DNA of 22,706 nt from DATCJY01 sp036562565 (GTDB lineage Bacteria; Bacteroidota; Bacteroidia; Flavobacteriales_D; Sanyastnellaceae). The stretch spans positions 1-22,706 of the forward strand of contig DATCJY010000006.1 of the NCBI GenBank assembly GCA_036562565.1, in the 5' to 3' direction. A program made the translations under genes and the position numbers. Of this stretch, positions 15,801-22,706 are shown piece after piece (within the stretch, counting starts at the first letter, position 1; every line of letters begins with the position of its first letter). The notes beneath the pieces were generated by a model that had not been told where the DNA came from, did no database searches, and was given only the letters and a program-made list of their open reading frames with translations.

Positions 15801-16160
15801 GGTTGAGCCACCGATGTTGAACTGTTCATCACCGGTGATACCAATGTTGCTTTGTCTGAATTCGCGTAGGTTCAGATAACTCAATACCTGAAGGCGGTCA
15901 TCGAGTTTGTAATTGAAGAAAGCTTCTACCTCCGGCAACTGGCGCTCGCTGGACATGAGCACGTATTGAGCGAGTTTTTCACCACCGATGTAGTAATAGA
16001 CATCAAAGTTTTGTCCCGGATAATAGAACCAGGTGAAGTCTTTGTATTGAACACGGTTCTTGCCAAACTCCATGTTGGAACCTTGATAAAACTGGGCCCG
16101 GCTCCACAGCGGAGAGAACAGGACCAAGAGCAAGGTGATTCGCAAACGGAGTATGCGCAT
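12879..16160 (-). CDS. Peptidase-MA-like (degenerate) / TolB propeller / outer-membrane barrel fusion protein
   Basis: 1093 residues from the ATG at 16160; an in-frame TTG four codons upstream is less likely. A signal peptide ends WSRAQ (residue 23). Residues about 24-270 resemble the gluzincin Peptidase-MA fold (FDVYYYIGGEKLAQYVL at 53-69; PYWYQEGLIAF at 174-184 fits the usual PRWLSEGLA segment), but where HExxH is expected the sequence reads IRENIARVIFNQ (142-153), without either histidine, so no zinc protease activity is expected. Residues about 320-610 are a TolB/PD40-type propeller (FKLSPDGEHLAYLTNELGQY, WHPSGKSLTYTY, MQYSKDGKKIIMSAANRGQS, DTRVIFASNRPDD). Residues about 690-1093 are a barrel ending FYLSLNLDF, with C-terminal Phe, like BamA/surface-antigen barrels. 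The family is common in Bacteroidota as an uncharacterised TolB-like protein. The gene diverges from the PKD protein gene and lies upstream of the kinase. Confidence 0.85.
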   Translation of the reverse strand: MRILRLRITLLLVLFSPLWSRAQFYQGSNMEFGKNRVQYKDFTWFYYPGQNFDVYYYIGGEKLAQYVLMSSERQLPEVEAFFNYKLDDRLQVLSYLNLREFRQSNIGITGDEQFNIGGSTKIMGNKIFTYFEGDHQKLDLQIRENIARVIFNQMMYGGDWKDVLKSSTLLSIPYWYQEGLIAFAAEGQTNESETFILDLVRFGKFKSFNHFEGHEAKLLGQSFWSYINEVYGSTVIPNILYMAQAGRSIDSGFLYILGISLEDLSKDFIRFYQDKAASSREAIPLETPMPSKKEDKAAYKQWKKEQKYLGDLKIKYKKKFKYSQFKLSPDGEHLAYLTNELGQYRIWIYNFATGRKKCILKKDHKLDRIVDETYPLLTWHPSGKSLTYTYEKNDNPWIAHYSLEDKKHQRKQLFTLEKVLDMQYSKDGKKIIMSAANRGQSDLFLYQVIGNNQEQLTNDIWDDLHPRFVDNDTRVIFASNRPDDTLRTKVEIDTYDTKKDIYLFPLEHRSNTLERLTNTPQYDESHPAQYGTKLYTYLSDNNGYYNRYLSTIDSTISAIDTAIHYRYFTTTHVLSAFKRNLHEYDFNAGSGKYVTHVYRLLQPRVILSSKDNDHFSNFIEENAIPDSKGVAEYHGMLILSQDTAFVGEIDIRDYVFEDERKPYTHEKETNKTQGPSSTVGNKGELVSGPFQLPASRNYRLNFATDYVVTQVNNSFSNQFYQNVTGPTSITPGISAFTQFGASDLFEDYKLIGGFRFSFDLSSIDFAASFEDLKSRWDKKYVFLRQSSRESSGPQGTEVSRQHTNMFIYQMKYPFSEVLALRFSGIGRMDKRVRQSNDLFSLMEPNTYSYNIGLKLELVFDNSIAKGLNLYNGTRAKAWAERYQRPDNFSKRSDVNVLGFDVRNYKKLHRDIILATRLSGTTTFGYKSIIHYLGGVDNWLRQKVDYTFDNTDTAKYAYQAFAGPMRGFWVNARSGNNVAMASAEVRFPVFKYFMRKPIKSDFIENFQIVTFLDAGCAWTGSNPYSEVNVFNKIVFEKNPLLITIENNREPIIYGYGFGLRSRILGYFVRADWAWGVDDGQVLPRVFYLSLNLDF

Positions 16161-16363
16161 GTGTGGGTTCAAAAAGAATTATAAGAGCTGCTAAGATAAT
16201 ATGCTTAGAGCACAGCTTTCCCTACAGGTTTGTTACAATCCTTGTGAAAATGCACTGTCAAAAACAAGTTTCTATGACATATATCAGTGTAACTGTCTAA
16301 CAAAGCGCGCGTAGAAAGGCCCTGATAAATTTGAAGATACAATTGATTTCTAATCTAATAAAT
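16161..16363. other. Divergent regulatory region between the TolB-like and PKD protein genes
   Basis: Both flanking genes start here and point outward. CTAAG (16191-16195) and CTTAG (16204-16208) form an inverted repeat, with GCT and AGC continuing the pairing around a bulged G. For the minus-strand gene the only TTTG box (CAAA at 16170-16173) is about 9 bp from the ATG, implying an almost leaderless mRNA or a promoter I cannot see. The plus-strand gene has a clear TAnnTTTG box. There is no other gene or RNA. Confidence 0.5.
16326..16333 (+). promoter_or_regulatory. Putative -7 promoter element of the PKD protein gene
   Basis: TAAATTTG is an exact match to TAnnTTTG and ends 30 bp before the ATG at 16364, giving a leader near 24 nt. 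This also argues against the in-frame TTG at 16331, which lies inside the box. The -33 element is not recognisable. Confidence 0.5.
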
Positions 16364-19300
16364 ATGCTGCATGGCTTGCGGAACGTATGTTTCTGTCTTT
16401 TCGTAAGCGTTTTCCTATCGGCATTATCATCATCTGCGCAAGTGGATTTTACCGCGAATCATACCTCCGGATGTACTCCGCTGGGTGTGGTTTTGACTGT
16501 AACGACACCTGCTGCGGAGAACATTCAGTCCTATGCATGGTCTATTACTACTCCCGAAGGAACGGTTTTGCAGGCAAGTTCTTCTACTTATACAGCCATC
16601 TTTTCCGTACCCGGGAGCTATGATGTAAGCCTGACCATCAACGGTAGTCAAACGGTTACTAAGACGGATTATATCACCGTAAATGCTTTGCCGGTTGCGG
16701 ATTTTACGGTGGATGATGAGGTGGGGTGTTTTCCGCATTGTGTGAATTTCACCGATAACAGTACCCCGGGAAGCGCTCCCATTACATCGTGGAGTTGGGA
16801 TTTTGGCAATGGTAGTTCCAGCAACGAACAGAACCCTCAAAACTGCTATGAGTATGTAGGAACATTTACTCCGGTATTTTCTGTGAGCGATGCCAACGGA
16901 TGTTTTTCGGTAAAAACAATTCCGGGGTTGATAAGTGTGCAGAACAATTTTCCAACGGCCAATTTCACGCGTAGCAGCCAAATTGATTGCATCCCTCCAG
17001 TTGCAATAACAATGACCAACACGTCCACTGGTAACGGTCCGCTTATTTCGATGTGGGATTTTGGTGATGGAACTACTGAGATAGTGCAAGGAACTGCGCC
17101 CATTACTCACCATTTTGAAAGTACGGGTGAGTTCAACGTGTGTGTGACCATTGAGAACGAAATTGGTTGTAGCAAGCAGAAGTGCCTTCCGGTGAACATC
17201 TTTGAAACCGCCCAAGCTCAGTTTACGGTTTCGGCTACAGAGCAATGTGAAGGAGAGGTGTTCACTTTTACAAGTACTACCACACCGGCACCGGTCTCCT
17301 TGCAATGGGACTTCAACGGTGATGGCATTACAGACAGCACCAGCCCTACTACCAATTACTCCTTCTCTGAAGCGGGTGTTTATGAACCGAAGCTCACGGT
17401 GGTTTATAGCAACAATTGTAGTGATACCGAACAGGGTAGCGTTCAGATTTCGGTAGTAGAAGGGATTGATATTGCCTTCACTACCGAAGATACTGCAGCG
17501 TGTGCTTTGCCGTTTGTAGCACATTTTACAAATGAGACCACAGGTGTTGGAACGTTGACTTACCAATGGTTCATCAATGATGCATTGGTAGGCACATCTG
17601 AGCACTTACAATACACATTTACGCAATTTGATATTTATGACGTGAAGCTTGTGGTGACCAGTTCTGCGGGTTGCACGGCTGAGTTGCTCAAGCCTGGTCT
17701 CGTTGTGGTGCAAGACCCGGAAGTGTTGTTTGAAAACGCGATGACTGTTTGTACTGAGCAGAATGTTCCGATTTTTAATGTAACGGTCAATTCAGTGGAA
17801 CCAGTGGAGTTTTACTTCTGGGATTTTACGGGTGACGGTATTGTGGATGCTGAAGGCATACAACCCAATTTCGCATACAGTGCTCCGGGTATTTATAACA
17901 TCACCTTGAGCATTGAAACGGTTTCAGGATGTGTGGCTTCCAGAACGAGCGAGCAGGAAATCAATGTGTTGGAAGAAGTGCAGACCAATATGACCGCCTC
18001 CACCAACGTGACTTGTGCGGGTCAAAGTGTAACATTCTGCATCGACCAACAACCGGGAAATACCTATTCATGGAATTTCCATGACAACAGCGGTTGGGTG
18101 ACCATGGACCTGAATGAATTTTGTATTCAGCATGACTATTCGGATACAGGTTATTTCGATTTATCGCTAACAGTGTTCAATGGAGCGTGCAATGCATTGC
18201 AAACGTTTGAGAATTTCATTTATGTAACACCACCGGTGGCCATGTTTGAACACAGTGTGAACTGTGAAGACATGAGCTTGGAGCTGGTAAACATTTCTAT
18301 CCTGGCGGATCATGTCATGTGGGATTTCGGTGATGGAACAACATCCACAGAAGAAAACCCTATTCACCATTATGATCAGCCGGGCGTATATGATGTGGTA
18401 CTAACGGCCTACAACGATGAGCTGGGATGCCCCGATACACAAGGTGCGCGCATTACCATCATGGAGCCCAATGCAAGTGTTCGTCTTAGTCCAACATCGG
18501 GTTGTCCGCCCTTGCATGTGGGTGTAGATCCCTCTTTCCAGAATAGATATTGGCATATACACGTCAGCAATGGCGATGAGATTGAAGCCACTTGGTCTCC
18601 TACGTTTGAACGCTGGGAAGTGTCATACACGCGCAACGGCATCACCACTGAGAGCACGTCTGCGGGGCTGGAATCAGCCTTCTTTCCTGAAATCATTTTT
18701 GAGGAGCAAGGTTATTATGACTTGTTCATTGAAACGATAGACGAGAATGGTTGCTATGGGAGCGAAACGTTGAATCAAGTGATACACGTAGCGGCCAATC
18801 CAAATTTTGCCACGTTCACAGAAACCACGTTGGACTTGTGTGACAATGTAAAGGTTCAGTACACACCCCATTTGCAAGGACTCACCTCATGGCAATGGAC
18901 ATTTAGTGACGGCACAATCAGTACGGAAGAGAATCCGATACATCAGTTCAGTCCGCCATACAATTACAGTCAACCATTGAGTGCCACCCTCTCTGCAACG
19001 GATGCACAAGGTTGTGAATCCACTGTGACACAAGTGCTCAATGTGCAATTACCACCTACCCCCAATTTCACGGCACCCAGTGGCACGCATTGTATTGGTG
19101 AGGTGCTGTCATTTGTAAATACCTCTACCGGTCCTGCGGGAACTACTTATTCATGGGATTTTGGTGACGGTCAAGTACAAACGTCCAATCATGCCACACA
19201 CGCTTACGAAGCCAATGGCAACTATCAAGTGTGTCTCACTGCAACTACCCCTTCCGGTTGCTCCAAGACGAAATGCACTACGAATTCGGTGAAAATTTTG

Positions 19301-22021
19301 AATCCGGTTGCCTCGTTTACACACACATCGTCCATCAATAACTGCTTGTTTGGAGTTCAATTCAACAATACCACTCCCGGCACATCTACCACCACACAAT
19401 GGTTGTTTGGTGATGATCAATCGGGTAATGGCAACATCGTGTATCACACCTATGCCATCGGTGTGTATGATGTAACATTGATTGTTACCAATCAGCACGG
19501 CTGCGTAGACACCGCTGTTGTGGAGGATATTTTGAACTACGGAAATCAGATTGGTCCGTTCACTCAGCAGGTGGAAGAAACCAATTGCGCACCGTTTGAT
19601 GTGGTGCTTTCTGCGTTCAACCCTAATGATACTTACTTCGATTACTTCTGGGATTTTAATGATGGATTGGGTGATCCATCGGGTAGCACAGTGACTGCCC
19701 ACACTTATGAAGAGCCCGGTACATATTGTCCATCGGTAATCATGACCGACCCCAATGGTTGTGCGAAATTGATTTCATGTACCACTCCGATAGTCGTGGA
19801 GGAGTTCACGATGCATTATGAAATTCCTACATCCATTTGTTTTGGTGACACCATTAGTTTCATTGTTGAAAATGGAGATACGTATGAGTGGAACCATGGT
19901 GCAAGTGTTACACCCGGCAACGCGCCCAATCATTTTTATCTGCATCCGCAACAAGATGAAACCTTCCAGTTCACCGGTCATCTCGGAGACTGCGTACGAA
20001 CAGATGCCTTGCATGTAATGGTAACACCGTTGCCTGATGTAAACTTGGATTTGCCTGCATCGGTTTGTCATGGCGATGAAGTAATTGAGCTCACCACAGG
20101 CTGGCCCCAAAACGAAACCGCTTATTACACCATCAATGGCAACATAGCCAATGTTTTTGACCCATCTTCAGCACCCAATCAGAGTTACACAGTTCGTTAT
20201 CATTATACTGATAGCCTTCAATGCTCGAATGTGGCCATGCAAACGATTACCATTCATTCATTGCCTGCTATCCATTTTCCGGCATTTGAAGATGTGTGTG
20301 AAAGCGATGAGGTAATTGTGCTGAATCATGCACAACCAGCCGGAGGAACATATCAATTGGCGGATGAAACGATTACGCAATTCGACCCTGCGCTCGGTTT
20401 TGGTGTCTATCCGATTGTTTATGCCTACACCGATGAACACGGCTGTTCCAACGAAGCCACTTCCACGTTGCATATAAGAAGTGTTCCTCAAATCCATCTT
20501 GAGTTTGAAAACACATGTTTGAATGTTCCATTGAATATTCTGAACCAGACCGCACTTGCAGATGGCAGTGCTTTGATGCATTCGCAATGGAATTTTGAAG
20601 GTGCAGGAACCAGCTTGCAGGTACAACCACAACCCGTTGTTTTCACGCAACACGGAACATATGGCTTTACGTATCGCGCCATCAGCGAATATGGTTGTGA
20701 AGCAGTGCTCGATACATCCGTACGTGTTTATGCATTGCCGCAATTGGCGCTTACGCCTCTCCATGCTTGTCAATACGATACAACTGCGTTCATTGACATT
20801 TCAACCATTGCAGAAGGAAGTATCGTTGCGCATACATGGCAAGTGGAAGGACAAACTTTCACAACGGAGAGTGATACGTTGTTCTATGCTTTTGTTACTT
20901 ATGATAATCAGCCAATCACGCTCACGGCTATTTCAGACCATGGTTGCAGCAATACGTTGACTAAACAAATTCAAGTACGTGCTGCTCCTGTTGTGAACAT
21001 CGAATACGATCCGGGTTGTATTGGAGTGGAAACTCAATTCTATGCGAATGCAACGATTCCGCTCGGTGGCATTGTTCACCGTGAATGGAACTTCGGAGAT
21101 GGCCATCCCAATGAACAAGGCTTGCACGCGGATAACCTCTACGATGCGGAAGGAGATTATACCGTGACGTTTACTGCGATTAGCAACCTCGGTTGTACAA
21201 CAGTTGTGCAAGAAGAAATCACAATTCATCCGCTGCCGGATGTAGACTTTGCCCTTGCACAAACACACGTATGTGAAGGTGCTGAGTATTCGCTTATCGA
21301 CCTTTCGGCCTCGCGCGATGGTTCAGACATCGTTGCCTGGTCATGGTGGGTAGATGGTCACCTGGCAAGCCATGAGCAAAACCCTACACTTACAGCAAAT
21401 GAAGCGGGAGCGTATAACATCCGTTTGAGTGTCACTTCAGACAAGGGATGTACAAATGATTCTACGGCTTATTTGTCATTATTGGTAAGACCCTTGCCTG
21501 TTGCTGGATTTATCGCTGAAGATGAAATCACCATGGCCCATCCGATAGTGAACGTCATCAATACATCCACTGAAGATGTTACAACATGGCATTATGTATT
21601 TGGCGATGGCAACTACGCCACTTTCGAAGATGGTACACACACCTATGAACAGTGGGGCACTTATCCTATTACTCAATATGTGACCAACACCTTCGGCTGT
21701 AAAGACACCGCAGTGCGCTATATCAACGTTGTTCCGGATATCATGGTCTATATACCGAATGCATTTACACCTGATGGCAATGGCCACAACGATGTATTCC
21801 TGCCTGTGATTACCGGTTCTGAAATCACCTACTACAACCTTAAGGTTTTCAATCGCTGGGGTGAGATGATTTACCGCAGCAATGATGCGAACATGGGTTG
21901 GGATGGCACAGTGAACGGTATAGAATCCCCGGATGGTGCTTACACTTGGCTATTGGAAATGCGCCACATCCTAAGTGATGATACCATTAAAAAGCAAGGA
22001 AGTGTGATGTTGATAAGGTAA
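16364..22021 (+). CDS. Giant secreted PKD/Ig-like repeat protein with type IX C-terminal (gliding) domain
   Basis: 1885 residues from the ATG at 16364, which yields a normal signal peptide (MLHGLRNVCFCLFVSVFLSA to SSSAQ, residues 1-26). About 21 consecutive Ig-fold modules of 75-100 residues follow. Most are PKD domains with WDFGDG-type strands (MWDFGDGTT, YSWDFGDGQ, WNFGDGHP, YVFGDGN). Two or three (about 1275-1425) are the other Bacteroidota type, with a CxGDEVIELTTGxP opening and YTDxxGCSN closing. Nearly every module has one cysteine near its start and one in a late xGC motif, suggesting one disulfide each. Residues about 1792-1885 are the gliding-motility-associated C-terminal domain (YIPNAFTPDGNGHNDVF, LKVFNRWGEMIY, GWDGTVNG, SPDGAYTW), the recognition signal for type IX secretion. 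It is therefore exported to the surface or medium; adhesion or a structural role is likely. There is no enzymatic domain. It ends directly against the next gene's stop codon. Confidence 0.93.
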   Translation: MLHGLRNVCFCLFVSVFLSALSSSAQVDFTANHTSGCTPLGVVLTVTTPAAENIQSYAWSITTPEGTVLQASSSTYTAIFSVPGSYDVSLTINGSQTVTKTDYITVNALPVADFTVDDEVGCFPHCVNFTDNSTPGSAPITSWSWDFGNGSSSNEQNPQNCYEYVGTFTPVFSVSDANGCFSVKTIPGLISVQNNFPTANFTRSSQIDCIPPVAITMTNTSTGNGPLISMWDFGDGTTEIVQGTAPITHHFESTGEFNVCVTIENEIGCSKQKCLPVNIFETAQAQFTVSATEQCEGEVFTFTSTTTPAPVSLQWDFNGDGITDSTSPTTNYSFSEAGVYEPKLTVVYSNNCSDTEQGSVQISVVEGIDIAFTTEDTAACALPFVAHFTNETTGVGTLTYQWFINDALVGTSEHLQYTFTQFDIYDVKLVVTSSAGCTAELLKPGLVVVQDPEVLFENAMTVCTEQNVPIFNVTVNSVEPVEFYFWDFTGDGIVDAEGIQPNFAYSAPGIYNITLSIETVSGCVASRTSEQEINVLEEVQTNMTASTNVTCAGQSVTFCIDQQPGNTYSWNFHDNSGWVTMDLNEFCIQHDYSDTGYFDLSLTVFNGACNALQTFENFIYVTPPVAMFEHSVNCEDMSLELVNISILADHVMWDFGDGTTSTEENPIHHYDQPGVYDVVLTAYNDELGCPDTQGARITIMEPNASVRLSPTSGCPPLHVGVDPSFQNRYWHIHVSNGDEIEATWSPTFERWEVSYTRNGITTESTSAGLESAFFPEIIFEEQGYYDLFIETIDENGCYGSETLNQVIHVAANPNFATFTETTLDLCDNVKVQYTPHLQGLTSWQWTFSDGTISTEENPIHQFSPPYNYSQPLSATLSATDAQGCESTVTQVLNVQLPPTPNFTAPSGTHCIGEVLSFVNTSTGPAGTTYSWDFGDGQVQTSNHATHAYEANGNYQVCLTATTPSGCSKTKCTTNSVKILNPVASFTHTSSINNCLFGVQFNNTTPGTSTTTQWLFGDDQSGNGNIVYHTYAIGVYDVTLIVTNQHGCVDTAVVEDILNYGNQIGPFTQQVEETNCAPFDVVLSAFNPNDTYFDYFWDFNDGLGDPSGSTVTAHTYEEPGTYCPSVIMTDPNGCAKLISCTTPIVVEEFTMHYEIPTSICFGDTISFIVENGDTYEWNHGASVTPGNAPNHFYLHPQQDETFQFTGHLGDCVRTDALHVMVTPLPDVNLDLPASVCHGDEVIELTTGWPQNETAYYTINGNIANVFDPSSAPNQSYTVRYHYTDSLQCSNVAMQTITIHSLPAIHFPAFEDVCESDEVIVLNHAQPAGGTYQLADETITQFDPALGFGVYPIVYAYTDEHGCSNEATSTLHIRSVPQIHLEFENTCLNVPLNILNQTALADGSALMHSQWNFEGAGTSLQVQPQPVVFTQHGTYGFTYRAISEYGCEAVLDTSVRVYALPQLALTPLHACQYDTTAFIDISTIAEGSIVAHTWQVEGQTFTTESDTLFYAFVTYDNQPITLTAISDHGCSNTLTKQIQVRAAPVVNIEYDPGCIGVETQFYANATIPLGGIVHREWNFGDGHPNEQGLHADNLYDAEGDYTVTFTAISNLGCTTVVQEEITIHPLPDVDFALAQTHVCEGAEYSLIDLSASRDGSDIVAWSWWVDGHLASHEQNPTLTANEAGAYNIRLSVTSDKGCTNDSTAYLSLLVRPLPVAGFIAEDEITMAHPIVNVINTSTEDVTTWHYVFGDGNYATFEDGTHTYEQWGTYPITQYVTNTFGCKDTAVRYINVVPDIMVYIPNAFTPDGNGHNDVFLPVITGSEITYYNLKVFNRWGEMIYRSNDANMGWDGTVNGIESPDGAYTWLLEMRHILSDDTIKKQGSVMLIR
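16442..21736 (+). repeat. Array of about 21 PKD/Ig-like modules
   Basis: This is the coding span of the module array within the giant gene. The pitch is roughly 230-300 bp. The modules are clearly homologous in protein but well diverged in DNA, apart from short recurring strings encoding WDFGDG (near 17056, 18321, 19154). They therefore arose by old rather than recent duplication. The final module (VAGFIAEDEITMAHPIV) lacks the first cysteine but keeps the late FGCKD one. The count is by eye and could be off by one or two. Confidence 0.8.
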
Positions 22022-22706
22022 TTACTTGACATCCCTCACAAACGCCACAATTGCTTCTACTAAATCCGCATGAATGGGTAAATCCGGGTTGTTATAAGCA
22101 GCCAGGTTGTCGGTCATGTTTACCTTAGTTTCCTTCAATACATGGTTCATGTTTTCAATGTGTACCAATTGCGCATCGGGTTTGGATGCTTTGAGCAGTT
22201 CGGCTTCTTTGCGTGCTACCTGCATGTCATTTGTTCCATTGATGATGAGCACCGGTACATCGAGCTTTTGAATCTCTTCATGTGGTGTGTACTTCAACCA
22301 TGAGATCAGGAATGGCTGAACACTTGCATGAAACATGCCTGCGATAAAAGGATTGGTGACAGTTACAGTATCCCCTTTCTTCAATGACGCAAATGTGTTG
22401 TCCAACTCTTCTTGCAGCATGGGCAGTTGACGCACGATTTGTTCTGTAATCACTACATCAATACTGTTACCGGCACCGGCAATGGAGATATAGGCATCTG
22501 CTTTGGCCCGCTCTGTAGCTATCATAAGTACTAGGGCTCCTTCGCTGTGTCCTGCCGGAATAATCTTTCCAAATCTTGTGTCCTTTCTGAAGTAGTTTAT
22601 CACCATTTCGGCATCATCGATTTGCTGGTCAAACGTGAGTTCTCTTTCATCAAAGTTTTCCTTGAGCGCTAGTTTGAACATGCGTTTGTCATAGGTAAAT
22701 GCCGCA
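22022..22706 (-). CDS. Alpha/beta hydrolase (5' end beyond the window)
   Basis: 227 residues are visible. The frame stays open to the right edge, and the visible start AAFTYDKR fits the YDxRG strand-turn of alpha/beta hydrolases, so the methionine at 22681 is internal and the true start lies outside. The catalytic set is complete: the nucleophile serine in GHSEGA (Ser at nt 22544-22546), the acid in INGTNDMQV and the histidine in ENMNHVLKE. DDAEMVINYF before the nucleophile is typical of serine aminopeptidase-like (S33) or esterase-like members with a hydrolase_4 look. A helical cap region lies between (about QLPMLQEELDNTFASL). The substrate is unknown. Whether it is secreted cannot be judged because the N-terminus is missing. 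It converges on the PKD gene with adjoining stop codons and no terminator between them. Confidence 0.88.
   Translation of the reverse strand, partial: AAFTYDKRMFKLALKENFDERELTFDQQIDDAEMVINYFRKDTRFGKIIPAGHSEGALVLMIATERAKADAYISIAGAGNSIDVVITEQIVRQLPMLQEELDNTFASLKKGDTVTVTNPFIAGMFHASVQPFLISWLKYTPHEEIQKLDVPVLIINGTNDMQVARKEAELLKASKPDAQLVHIENMNHVLKETKVNMTDNLAAYNNPDLPIHADLVEAIVAFVRDVK

Noticed and set aside
16430..17605. 391-codon minus-strand open frame opposite the PKD gene
   Set aside because: Although long, it is antisense to clear PKD modules. Its translation is Arg/Cys/Ile-rich and has no coherent domain or signal peptide, so it is an artefact of the repeat composition.
16442..21736. CRISPR-like or tandem DNA repeat array
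   Set aside because: The periodicity is at protein level with strongly diverged DNA; there are no identical short repeats with regular unique spacers.
22022..22681. Complete hydrolase starting at the methionine at 22681
   Set aside because: The frame continues open to the window edge, and the preceding residues AAFTYDKR fit the conserved YDxR strand of the family, so the methionine is internal.

Overview
The window looks like chromosomal DNA of a Bacteroidota bacterium, probably Flavobacteriales-like, although the order cannot be fixed from sequence alone. The reasons are a giant secreted PKD/Ig-like protein ending in a gliding-motility/type IX secretion C-terminal domain, several promoter-like sites resembling the Bacteroidota -7 motif TAnnTTTG, a periplasmic-TPR histidine kinase paired with a NarL-type regulator, a TolB-propeller/outer-membrane-barrel fusion, and almost no Shine-Dalgarno sequences. 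There are no tRNA or rRNA genes, no insertion sequences and no CRISPR array.

Layout. At 1-1371 (minus strand) lie the start of an exported, possibly beta-propeller protein and an isoaspartyl peptidase/asparaginase, divergent from pheT (1517-3958, plus). An 800-bp gene-free stretch follows (3959-4759). It holds the pheT terminator, a 16-bp perfect palindrome, a chain of AT-rich inverted repeats, and what looks like a free-standing structured RNA of about 310 nt with its own TAnnTTTG box and a strong terminator. Then come lipB (4760-5479) and a translationally coupled pair: a FadL/PorV-like barrel and an exported helix-hairpin-helix/beta-barrel protein (5579-8517). From 16160 down to 8659 everything is on the minus strand: the TolB-like pseudo-peptidase/barrel giant, a histidine kinase, its response regulator, and an unrecognised exported protein. 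The 1885-residue PKD protein (16364-22021, plus) diverges from that block and runs stop-to-stop into a truncated alpha/beta hydrolase (22022-22706, minus).

How the genes relate. PheT and LipB are housekeeping (tRNA charging, lipoate attachment). Most of the rest is cell-envelope biology: barrels, exported propeller-like proteins, a surface adhesin-like protein probably exported by the type IX system, and a two-component system that may control the exported protein downstream of it.

The least explained material is (i) the candidate small RNA at 4367-4680, whose tail carries a 20-mer repeated at 8577-8596 (19/20 identical) and is partly complementary to the mRNA leader of the gene at the left edge, and (ii) the coupled FadL/PorV-like plus HhH-barrel pair. 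Functions stated for the unknown genes are inference from visible motifs only; no database search was run.
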